Source: Candidatus Rokuibacteriota bacterium (GTDB taxonomy: Bacteria; Methylomirabilota; Methylomirabilia; Rokubacteriales; CSP1-6). From it: a stretch of DNA of 8,348 nucleotides. Every line of letters starts with the position of its first letter. The first letter of the stretch is position 1. This document shows, one piece after another, positions 1 through 6,136 of the stretch. Both the position numbers and the translations under genes were made by a program. The stretch is from assembly GCA_003220195.1 (NCBI GenBank), contig QHRT01000248.1, positions 1 to 8,348 on the forward strand, read 5' to 3'. The notes beneath the pieces were generated by a model. It was given only the letters and a program-made list of their open reading frames with translations, did no database searches and had not been told where the DNA came from.

Positions 1-469
1 CGCCCGCGACGCCGGCGTCCGCGAGCCCGTCGACCGTGTCCTCGATCCGCGCCGCGTCGATCTTGCGAGAGAAGCCGGCGAAACCCTCGAAGAGCTCGCC
101 TTCCTCGAGCAGCGGTCCGGTGAAGTAGCAGCGCGGTCCCTGCCGTGCGCCGGACTCGATGGCGGCCCGATGTGCGACCACGTTTTCCAGCTGACCGCCG
201 AGATCGAGGACCGTCGTGACGCCAGCCGCCAGATAGAGCTCGGGATGCCACTTCTCCGGCGTGTAGACGTGCACGTGCATGTCGACCAGACCGGGGATCA
301 CGAACTTCCCTCGCGCATCGACGACCTCGGCGCCGGGCGGCGATGGCGTGCTCGCCGTCGGGCCGACGGCCGTGAATCGCCCGTTCTCGATGACGATCGT
401 TGCGCCGGTGACGGGCGGTGCACCCGTGCCATCGATCAGCGTGGCGCCGACGATCGCGATGGACGTCAT
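1..469 (-). CDS. Amidohydrolase family protein, N-terminal part (runs off left edge)
   Basis: The first 156 residues of a metal-dependent amidohydrolase (imidazolonepropionase/prolidase-like branch) are present; the rest lies beyond the window. Residues 1-58 form the small beta domain, with the usual opening 'AIVGATLIDGTG' and a second 'IVIENGRFTAVG' strand. Residues 59-67 (PGLVDMHVH) carry the His-x-His metal pair, H65 and H67, that opens the TIM barrel. 'AAGVTTVLDLGG' at 81-92 is the typical next strand. The enzymes hydrolyse C-N or related bonds in cyclic amides, dipeptides and similar compounds; the substrate cannot be told from this half. No signal peptide is visible, so it is probably cytoplasmic. 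The ATG overlaps the stop of the upstream hydrolase (ATGA), implying translational coupling in one operon with that enzyme and the solute-binding protein. The family call is strong; the substrate is unknown. Confidence 0.9.
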   Translation of the reverse strand, partial: MTSIAIVGATLIDGTGAPPVTGATIVIENGRFTAVGPTASTPSPPGAEVVDARGKFVIPGLVDMHVHVYTPEKWHPELYLAAGVTTVLDLGGQLENVVAHRAAIESGARQGPRCYFTGPLLEEGELFEGFAGFSRKIDAARIEDTVDGLADAGVAG

Positions 470-1854
470 AGCGATGTCACCTCACGTGAGGTCTGCGCAC
501 CAGCGCCGCCGGCAGCCGAGGGCGGCGGCGACACGACGGCGGAAGAACCGGGCCCACCGGAATCCGACGCCCCGATGAGATCGCGTCGGCCCTCCGCGCT
601 CGAGCGCGCGGCGTGGGTGAAGAGGTTGCGCGCCATCGACGAGAGCTGCTGCGCTGCCCGCAGCTGATAGACCTCGCGACGCAGCTCGTGGGCCGGCTTC
701 GAGTCCGGCTCCGCCAGCACGGCGAACTCGATGAGATGACACGCCAGCCGCACGTTGCGGCCGTCATCGAGCAGCGCCCGGACGCGATCGAGCACGCGCG
801 CCACGCCGCCCGCCAGCGCGACCCACTCGCGCGCCTGCTCGGCGCGCGGCGCCGGGAGAAGATTGTCGGGCTCGCCGTCGTACCACCCGCCGTAGAGCCG
901 CCACACGTTGCGCACGATGAACTCGGGATCGTCGTAGACCGGTCGCAGGTACGGCTTGTCGAGCAGGCGAGCGGGGACCTCGACTTCGTGCAGGACGCGG
1001 TCGAGCGACGCGCCGGCATTCATCAACCGGAGCACCTGCTTCTCGATCGTCTCGAGCAGCTCCGCGGTGTCCGAGAGCGCCGTGCGGATCCGGTCGGCGC
1101 CGAAGATCGGCAGACCGTGTCCCGGGATCATCAGCTCGGCGCCGAGCCCGGCCATGATCCTGAGCGCCGCCGCCCAGTCGCCCGCGTAGCGCTGAACTTT
1201 TTGCGGATTCCCGGCGTTCGGTGCAGCCCAGATGAAGAGATCGCCGGGCGCCAGGATCTTCCGTTCGGGAATCCACGTCCACACCGCGTCCTCGGTCTCG
1301 CCGCGGGCGTGCGAGAGCTCGAACGTGAGCGCACCAGCGGTGAACGTGAGCCGATCGTGAAACTCCACGTCGGGATAGCGGTAGTCGTCCGGCCAGCGGA
1401 ACCGGTCGGCCGGAAGCTGGAACTGCCGCACGTTGATCGCGGTGTTCCAGCCGAGCGTCTTCAGATACCGGTCGAGGTTCCGCCGGACGTGGGCGTGCGC
1501 GTAGACACGAGGCGCCGGCCACGCGCGCTCGGCCGCCTCCTGCTCGAACGGCCCCACGCCGAAGATGTGGTCGACGTGATGGTGCGAGAACACCGCCGCG
1601 GCGAGCGGCGTGCCCGCGCGCCAGCGGCGCACCGCCTGGTGGAGCGGCCGCGTGTCGGCGCGGCTGCCGGTATCGAGCATGACGAGCCCGGCGCCGGTGT
1701 CGATCGTGTTGGCGCTCGCGAGGCCCTTGTAGAAGAGCACGCCGTCGGCGATCTCCTCGCCCTCGGTGCGCAGGATCGCCACGGGATGGTGCGTCGTCGT
1801 ATCGATCTCGCCGCGCCAGAGCTGGTCGGCGAGCGTGCGGATGTCGGGAGTCAC
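466..1854 (-). CDS. Metallo-beta-lactamase-fold hydrolase, alkyl-sulfatase-like, with dimerisation domain
   Basis: This 462-residue protein has the binuclear-metal motif H91-x-H93-x-D95-H96 (SHHHVDH) in an MBL domain (about 25-265). 'RGETEDA' (184-190) aligns with the TEAP-type Glu ligand of alkyl sulfatases, 'APGD' (202-205) supplies the bridging acid, and 'IPGHG' (243-247) the late His. Residues about 310-415, starting 'WRLYGGWYDGEPDN', match the alkyl-sulfatase dimerisation domain. SdsA1/YjcS-type enzymes are longer and end in an SCP2-like domain, which is absent here. Instead the last 45 or so residues are a Gly/Ala/Ser/Pro-rich tail. No signal peptide is seen. The GTG start at 1854 is chosen because it overlaps the upstream stop (GTGA) and is followed at once by family-like sequence. 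An ATG at 1953 would add 33 unrelated residues read inside the upstream gene. It likely hydrolyses a sulfate ester or a related substrate; sulfatase activity is inference. Confidence 0.88.
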   Translation of the reverse strand: MTPDIRTLADQLWRGEIDTTTHHPVAILRTEGEEIADGVLFYKGLASANTIDTGAGLVMLDTGSRADTRPLHQAVRRWRAGTPLAAAVFSHHHVDHIFGVGPFEQEAAERAWPAPRVYAHAHVRRNLDRYLKTLGWNTAINVRQFQLPADRFRWPDDYRYPDVEFHDRLTFTAGALTFELSHARGETEDAVWTWIPERKILAPGDLFIWAAPNAGNPQKVQRYAGDWAAALRIMAGLGAELMIPGHGLPIFGADRIRTALSDTAELLETIEKQVLRLMNAGASLDRVLHEVEVPARLLDKPYLRPVYDDPEFIVRNVWRLYGGWYDGEPDNLLPAPRAEQAREWVALAGGVARVLDRVRALLDDGRNVRLACHLIEFAVLAEPDSKPAHELRREVYQLRAAQQLSSMARNLFTHAARSSAEGRRDLIGASDSGGPGSSAVVSPPPSAAGGAGAQTSREVTSL

Positions 1855-3372
1855 TTCTTCAGCTTCACCTCTTCCAGCGGCGCCGACCACGGATACGGAT
1901 TGATCATCATCAGCGCCGGCTCCGCCACGCGCGGTCCGACCCCGCTCGGCCACGTGTAATCCCAGATCGGCGCGAACCGGACGCGGTCGTGGAGCGTCTG
2001 CTGGATCTGGCGCAGGAGCTCTCCACGCTTCTTTTTATCGGTCTCGACCGCCTGCCTCTTGTAGAGGTCGTCGACATCGGGAAAGCTGCCGTACGCGAAG
2101 GTCCCCGTTCCCGGCACCCACTCCGCCATGCGCGACGCCGCGTTGCCGTAGAGCGCCAGCACGCACATGCAGACGCCGCGCAGCTTCTTCGTGGCCCACG
2201 CCGACTGGAACGCGGCCCGCTCCATGGTCCTGACCCGGGTGCGAATGCCCACGGCGGCGAGATAGTTCGCCACCGCCTCGGTCGCGGAGTCGTACGGCGG
2301 GTACGCGTGCAGGTCTCCCGCGTCGAATCCGTTCGCATACCCCGCCTCGGTCAGCAACTGCTTCGCCTTTGCGGGGTCGTACGGATCCGGCTCGAACGGA
2401 ATCGCGAACTCGAACGTCCGCGGCACGATGTTCCCGGTCGGCTTCGAGGCGCCAAGTGTCTCGGCCTCGCTGATCGCGCGGCGGTCGATCGCATAGCTCG
2501 CGGCCTGCCGCACGCGCTTGTCGTGCCACGGCGATTTCGGATCCCACATGTCGAAGAAATCGAGGAAGAACGTGCCGATGCCGCCCGAGAACGCAAGCTT
2601 GAGCGAGGAATCGCGCTTCACCTCCTGCGCCTGCGGCGCGTCCAGCAGATACGCCAGGTCCACCTCGCCGCGCTTCAACATGGCGAGCCGCGTCGTCGCC
2701 TCGGGCACGCTCTTGTAGACGAGCCTCTTCACCGACGGCATCTTTCGCCAGTAGCTCTCGTTGGCCTCCATCACGAGCTCGACGCCCGGCGTGTGGCTCA
2801 CGAACTTGTACGGGCCGAGGCCGACCGGATGCTTCTTGAAGCCGTCCCACCCAGCTCGACGCCGTCGCGAGCGTCCCGTAGAACGTCATGAAGTCGGGCC
2901 ACGCCTCAACGAGCTGAAAACGCACCCGGTGTGGTCCGACGACCGTGACCTCGCGGACCTTCTCACGGAGCAGCTTCGCGCTCTTCGCGCGCTGGAAGCT
3001 GAACTTCACGTCCTCCGCGGTGAAGGGATCCCCGTTGTGGAATTTGACCCCCTCGCGCAGCTTGAACTCGTACGTCTTCCCGTCCGCGCTCACGGTCCAC
3101 GACTCCGCGAGGCTCGGCGCCATGAGATTGCCCGGCATCGGCTTCACGAGCCCGTCGTGGAGCGCGTAGAGCACCCAGAACGGCGTGATGATGCCGAGCA
3201 CCTCGCCCGGATCGAACCACTGGGGCGACAGGGTGACGTAGAGGGCCCATCGCATTTCCCCTTCGGGCTTCGCCTGGGCGGCGGCCTCACGAGCCGTGCC
3301 GGGCACGCCGAGCGCGGCCGCCACGGCGACGATGAGCAGCAACACGAACGTCCGGCGCGCGCGATCGATCAT
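1851..3372 (-). pseudogene. ABC transporter substrate-binding protein, family 5 (DppA/OppA-like), reading frame broken
   Basis: This is a periplasmic or lipid-anchored solute-binding protein for a peptide/opine/nickel-type ABC importer. Residues 1-33 form a signal peptide: RARR, a hydrophobic run, then Ala-rich AREAAAQA. 'FDPGEVLGI', 'LAESWTVSADGKTYEFKLREGVKFHNGDPFTAEDVKFS' and later 'AIDRRAISEAETLGASKPTG' and 'LLTEAGYANGF' are family-5 signatures. The first frame is good to residue 175 (SSWV, ending at 2848). Homology then resumes at 2846 in another frame as DGFKKHPVGLGPYKFVSHTP and runs to the stop at 1851. Family members carry about 10-14 more residues here (a VPKKY-like stretch), so a non-triplet deletion of about 30 bp best explains the break. 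The ATG at 3372 has GGAG eight bases upstream. It heads the operon with the two hydrolases. It is either a recent pseudogene or an assembly error; apart from this one point both parts look well conserved. Confidence 0.85.
2841..2856 (-). other. Frame-shift/deletion point in the substrate-binding protein gene
   Basis: On the minus strand the sequence reads AGCTGGGTGGGACGGC. Codons AGC TGG GTG (S-W-V, ending at 2848) belong to the N-terminal frame. Codons GAC GGC (D-G, starting at 2846) belong to the C-terminal frame. A single G separates them where the family usually has about 11 residues. The short GGGTGGGACGG tract is G-rich, which would suit slippage or a short-homology deletion; that mechanism is inference. 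Confidence 0.75.
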
Positions 3373-3416
3373 GGTGTCTCCTTCGTCCTTCTGATCCGCG
3401 GGGTGCTGGCCTTCGG

Positions 3417-3445
3417 ATGGTAATCGAGGCGTGCGCGAACGCCAA
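3417..3445 (-). promoter_or_regulatory. Candidate sigma-70-type promoter of the solute-binding-protein operon
   Basis: On the minus strand TTGGCG (3445-3440) and TACCAT (3422-3417) are separated by exactly 17 bp. They match the -35 and -10 consensus at 4 of 6 positions each. Transcription would begin near 3410, giving a leader of about 38 nt that includes the GGAG ribosome site before the ATG at 3372. The upstream edge of the -35 box lies 9 bp from the 22-bp palindromic repeat array, a position suited to activator binding. There is no experimental support. Confidence 0.45.
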
Positions 3446-3453
3446 GCCGACGG

Positions 3454-3562
3454 CCGTCGTCAGATGCGACGACGGGCGTCGTCAGACGCGACGACGGGGA
3501 TCGTCACACGTGACGACCGGCGTCGTCGGACCCGACCACGCGGGCCGTCCGATGCGATAGAC
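3454..3562. repeat. Tandem array of 22-bp palindromic units (four clear, one degenerate); putative multi-site operator
   Basis: Five units follow one another with a strict 22-bp period, centred at 3464.5, 3486.5, 3508.5, 3530.5 and 3552.5. Each of the first four is a dyad. Unit 1 is GTCGTC-AGATGC-GACGAC, with arms extending to 8 bp. Unit 2 is GTCGTC-AGACGC-GACGAC, with 7-bp arms. Unit 3 is TCGTCAC-AC-GTGACGA. Unit 4 pairs GCGTCGTCGG with CCGACCACGC at 9 of 10 positions. Unit 5 keeps only traces. Twenty-two base pairs is about two helical turns, so bound dimers would sit on one face of the DNA. The array separates the divergent solute-binding-protein operon from msrB and abuts the candidate promoter of the first. 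The spacing and symmetry are seen directly; the operator role is inference. The arms could also form hairpins if transcribed. Confidence 0.85.
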
Positions 3563-3563
3563 T
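3558..3563 (+). promoter_or_regulatory. Possible -10 element for a leaderless msrB transcript
   Basis: TAGACT fits the TAnnnT pattern of a -10 box and ends 7 bp before the msrB ATG. No Shine-Dalgarno-like sequence precedes that ATG (GACTGCACGAC). Together this suggests that transcription may begin at or next to the start codon. No -35 match is seen at the expected distance, where the fourth and fifth repeat units lie, so an activator would be needed. Weak evidence. Confidence 0.25.
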
Positions 3564-3570
3564 GCACGAC

Positions 3571-4029
3571 ATGACGAGCAAGGATCCGGCACACGACGAC
3601 CGAAAATCGAAGCTGACGCCGATGCAGTACGAGGTCACGCAGCGCTGCGGGACCGAGCCTCCGTTCCGCAACGAGTTCTGGAATAACCACGAGGCCGGGA
3701 TCTACATCGACGTCGTCTCCGGCGAGCCGCTGTTCGCGTCCACCGACAAGTTCGACTCCGGCACCGGATGGCCGAGCTTCGTCCGGCCGCTCGAGAAGAA
3801 GAACGTGACCGAGCACGTGGACAGCGCGCACGGCATGGTGCGCGTGGAAGTGCGCTCCGCCGAAGCCGACTCGCACCTGGGTCACGTCTTCCCCGACGGT
3901 CCGGCGCCGACCGGGCTCCGCTACTGCATCAACTCGGCGTCGCTCCGCTTCGTGCCGCTCGCGCGGCTCGAGGCGGAGGGATACGGGCAGTACCGGTCGC
4001 TGTTCGAGACGACGCCGCCCAGGCGCTGA
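3571..4029 (+). CDS. msrB: Peptide-methionine (R)-S-oxide reductase MsrB
   Basis: MsrB reduces the R-epimer of methionine sulfoxide in oxidised proteins, using thioredoxin as electron donor. The 152-residue protein covers the whole single-domain fold: 'LTPMQYEVTQRCGTEPPF' (15-32), 'GIYIDVVSGEPLF' (43-55), 'FDSGTGWPSF' (61-70), 'ADSHLGHVFPDGPAPTGLRYCINS' (99-122). The catalytic Cys119 sits in RYCIN, with W67, H102, H105 and R117 in the active-site positions. The CxxC zinc pairs of the zinc-type subclass are missing. The usual resolving Cys (in SGCGWPSF) is Thr65. Cys26 in TQRCGTEPP sits where a known subclass, described from Xanthomonas, carries its alternative recycling cysteine. There is no signal peptide, so it is cytoplasmic. 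It stands alone on the plus strand, divergent from the solute-binding-protein operon. The start at 3571 keeps the conserved LTPxQY; an ATG at 3622 would cut into it. Confidence 0.96.
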   Translation: MTSKDPAHDDRKSKLTPMQYEVTQRCGTEPPFRNEFWNNHEAGIYIDVVSGEPLFASTDKFDSGTGWPSFVRPLEKKNVTEHVDSAHGMVRVEVRSAEADSHLGHVFPDGPAPTGLRYCINSASLRFVPLARLEAEGYGQYRSLFETTPPRR

Positions 4030-4408
4030 TCAGTCGCCGATCGCGCTCCGACGAGCGAGGAGCCGCCGGCGCTTCTCCGCGTCACACCGCGCGCGGTGCG
4101 ATGCAAGAACCTCACCGCACAAGAAGACGCGGCGAGACGATCGAGCCCGAGTAAAAATCGCATTGCATCTCTCGCCATCGATCGCGCTCGATCCGACGAT
4201 TCCGTTCCTCCGTGAGCTCCGCTGCACCCGCCTGTGAAGCTTTCGTCCGTCGGTGCGTCGTCGATCGGCGTCTTCGAGAGGAAGACGCCGGCCATGTCAG
4301 GCACGTCACTCCGATCCACCGCAGCGCTGAATGGCATTGCGCTCGCAACCCCGCCCCGGGGAAGACGAAGACCTCACGGGCCTCGTGAGACCTCACCGGG
4401 AAGAATCG
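4030..4408. other. Non-coding gap between msrB and the glycosyltransferase, with small palindromes
   Basis: I find no credible gene in these 379 bp. Reading frames crossing them are continuations of antisense frames of the flanking genes and show no family features. The stretch holds several inverted repeats: CGCTC-CGAC-GAGCG at 4044-4057, a perfect 14-bp palindrome at 4085-4098, GATGCAA/TTGCATC arms at 4100-4106 and 4163-4169, and CTCACG/CGTGAG arms at 4373-4389 just before the glycosyltransferase start. No T-run follows any of them, so none is a standard Rho-independent terminator. The promoter of the glycosyltransferase should lie here, but I see no convincing pair of boxes. Confidence 0.6.
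4085..4098. repeat. Perfect 14-bp palindrome after msrB
   Basis: CACCGCGCGCGGTG equals its own reverse complement. Its arm sequence CACCGC recurs at 4113-4118, so an alternative hairpin between GCGGTG (4093-4098) and CACCGC (4113-4118) with a 14-nt loop is also possible. It may be a protein-binding site or part of a transcription stop for msrB; no T-tract follows. Confidence 0.4.
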
Positions 4409-5635
4409 ATGAACGTTCGCACGTTCGACATCGTGGTGCCGACGATCGGCCGGCCGTCGCTCGATACCTTGCTCGATGCGCTGGCGCGCTCGGAAGGTCC
4501 ACGCCCGGGCCGCGTGTTCGTCGTCGACGACCGGCGAAACCCGGGCGAGCCGCTCCCCATCGCGTCGAGTCACTGGTCTTCGTTGCCGCTCGTCGTGCTC
4601 CGCGGGCACGGCGCCGGTCCCGCCTCGGCGCGCAACGTGGGATGGCGCGCGTCGCGCGCCGACGCCGTCGCATTTCTCGACGACGACGTGGTACCGGATC
4701 GCGACTGGCTCGCGCGTCTGGCCGACGATCTCGGAGCGCTCGGGCCCGACGACGCCGGCAGCCAGGGACGGATCCGCGTGCCGCGTCCCGAGGGCCGGGC
4801 ACCCACGGATCGCGAGCGCCACGTCATCGGTCTCGAGAAGGTGCCGTGGGCCACCGCGGACATGGCGTATCGCCGCCGTGCGCTCGCGCGCGTTGGCGGC
4901 TTCGACGAGCGCTTCCCGCGGGCGTACCGCGAAGATGCGGATCTCGCGCTCCGTGTGATGAACGCCGGATTCGCGCTCACGCGCGGCGTGCGCACGGTGA
5001 CGCATCCCGTTCGTCCAGCCGACCGTTGGAGCAGCGCGCGGCTGCAGGCCGGCAACGTCGACGACGCGTTGATGTGGGCGCTGCATGGCGCGGCGTGGGC
5101 CGAGCATGCCGGGGCGCCGCGCGGGCGGCGTTCGCTTCATCTCGGGACCGTGGCGCTCGCGTTGATCGCGCTCGGTGCGACGGCGGTTGGCAGGCGCACG
5201 TTCGGGGCCGTCGCGGCGAGCGCGTGGCTCGCCGCGACCGGCGGGTTCGCGTGGGCGCGCATCGCGCCCGGGCCGCGCTCCTGTGACGAGGTCCGAGCGA
5301 TCATCGCGACGAGCGTCGCCATCCCGTTCGCGGCGACGTACTGGTGGCTCCGCGGCCTCCTGACGGTGCGCCGGCGCCTGTCCCTCGAGGAGCGCTACCG
5401 TCTTCAGGCGCGTCTCGACCGGTCACTGAGGGGGACGGTTCGTGCGCTCGTCGCCGATCGAGTCGGCGTCCTTCGCGTGCGGCGGCGACCCTCGGGCGCG
5501 GCGAGAAACTCCTACGCCCGCTCGAGCGCGGCGCGACCTGGCGCGAGGGCGAAGTCCCGACTCTCGGCGCCGTGGCGCACCTGGTGGCACGCGAGCCAGG
5601 CGCCGCACGACATGAATCCGGCCGCGGTCAGATAG
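4409..5635 (+). CDS. Family-2 glycosyltransferase with C-terminal membrane segments
   Basis: This 408-residue protein has a GT-A fold at its N-terminus. 'DIVVPTIGRPSLDTLLDAL' (7-25) and 'VFVVDDRR' (36-43) form the nucleotide-sugar site. 'GPASARNVGWRAS' (70-82) leads to the metal-binding acidic motif 'FLDDDVVPD' (89-97). 'ATADMAYRRRAL' (149-159), 'GGFDERFPRAYREDADLALRV' (163-183) and 'HPVRPADRW' (199-207) complete the acceptor and catalytic region, with the E175-D176 pair as likely base. Hydrophobic segments at about 244-260, 264-285 and 297-316 probably anchor it in the membrane. Similar transferases I recall are fused to a C-terminal HAD phosphatase. Here residues 343-355 (TVRALVADRVGVL) resemble only the first strand of such a domain before a basic, low-complexity end. 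The ATG at 4409 follows GGGAAG and opens directly into the family sequence; an ATG at 4331 would add 26 unrelated residues. The 3' end overlaps the convergent transporter by 124 bp. Acceptor and sugar are unknown. Confidence 0.88.
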   Translation: MNVRTFDIVVPTIGRPSLDTLLDALARSEGPRPGRVFVVDDRRNPGEPLPIASSHWSSLPLVVLRGHGAGPASARNVGWRASRADAVAFLDDDVVPDRDWLARLADDLGALGPDDAGSQGRIRVPRPEGRAPTDRERHVIGLEKVPWATADMAYRRRALARVGGFDERFPRAYREDADLALRVMNAGFALTRGVRTVTHPVRPADRWSSARLQAGNVDDALMWALHGAAWAEHAGAPRGRRSLHLGTVALALIALGATAVGRRTFGAVAASAWLAATGGFAWARIAPGPRSCDEVRAIIATSVAIPFAATYWWLRGLLTVRRRLSLEERYRLQARLDRSLRGTVRALVADRVGVLRVRRRPSGAARNSYARSSAARPGARAKSRLSAPWRTWWHASQAPHDMNPAAVR

Positions 5636-6102
5636 ACCGCGTGGACGCCGGCGACGCGGATGATCAGAGCCCCGACGAGCGGCGCCACGATGCCGCGCAC
5701 CCCCGCGAGCGTGCCGGAGATCGCGGCGGACTGGGTCGCGCGGCGCGCGCCAGCGAAATCGATGACCACCATCATCCACACGATGTCGAGGCCGGTCGCG
5801 AGCAGTGACTCCGAGATCGAGGCGGCGACGAGCATCCACGGGGTTCGCGAAAGCGCGTAGATGATCGGCGTCGTGATCCCGACGAGATAGACGACGCGCA
5901 GGGCCCGCAAGCTCGAGTGACGGTCGGCGAGCCACTCCCACATCACGTTTCCGCCGAGCGCCGTCACGGCGGCGACCGCCGCGAAGATCCCGACCTGCGC
6001 GGGCGTCACCCGCAGCACGTCGGCGAGCAGCACCGGCGTCGCCGGCAGCATGAGCCAGATTCCCGAGCCGAAGACGAAGGAGCCCAGCAGCGCCCGGCAA
6101 CC
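5512..6102 (-). pseudogene. MFS transporter, C-terminal half only (5'-truncated)
   Basis: Six membrane segments can be read: LLGSFVFGSGIWLML; VGIFAAVAAVTALGGNVMW; LRVVYLVGITTPIIYALS; WMLVAASISESLLATGLDIVWMMVV; a segment with RGIVAPLVGALII; and HAVYLTAAGFMSCGAWLA. 'WLADRHSSLRAL' after the second is the motif-A-like loop found between segments 2/3 and 8/9 of major facilitator proteins. The RGIVAPLVG pattern and the short tail after the last segment fit TM7-TM12 of a 12-segment transporter, so the N-terminal half is missing. The frame is open only from 6153, inside the end of pilT, and before the ATG at 6051 it has no ATG, GTG or TTG start. That ATG lies within the first membrane segment and has no ribosome site. 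It is probably a remnant left by a rearrangement whose junction lies just past the pilT stop. Expression of a half-transporter is less likely. Substrate unknown. Confidence 0.7.
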
Positions 6103-6136
6103 GTCGCCGCCGGGAGAGGTTCTGTTGCGGGCGGTC

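Noticed and set aside
1855..1953. Longer N-terminus for the MBL hydrolase from the ATG at 1953
   Set aside because: The extra 33 residues are read inside the end of the binding protein, are unlike the family, and the GTG at 1854 gives a classic GTGA overlap.
613..1959. Plus-strand frame of 448 codons opposite the MBL hydrolase
   Set aside because: It is a GC-rich antisense shadow; the minus-strand frame has metal-binding motifs and coupled starts.
3454..3562. CRISPR array
   Set aside because: The 22-bp units are directly adjacent with no unique spacers, and no cas gene is present.
4044..4057. Rho-independent terminator after msrB
   Set aside because: The stem is only 5 bp and no T-run follows; it is kept only as an inverted repeat in the gap description.
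3921..4337. Minus-strand frame of 138 codons over the msrB end and the gap
   Set aside because: Most of it is antisense to msrB, with biased composition, no ribosome site and no recognisable motif.
4331..4408. Longer N-terminus for the glycosyltransferase from the ATG at 4331
   Set aside because: The added 26 residues show no family similarity. The ATG at 4409 has a GGGAAG upstream and starts right at the first beta strand.
4112..5140. Minus-strand frame of 342 codons opposite the glycosyltransferase
   Set aside because: It is Arg/Ala-rich shadow sequence typical of GC-rich antisense frames, while the plus-strand frame carries full GT2 motifs.
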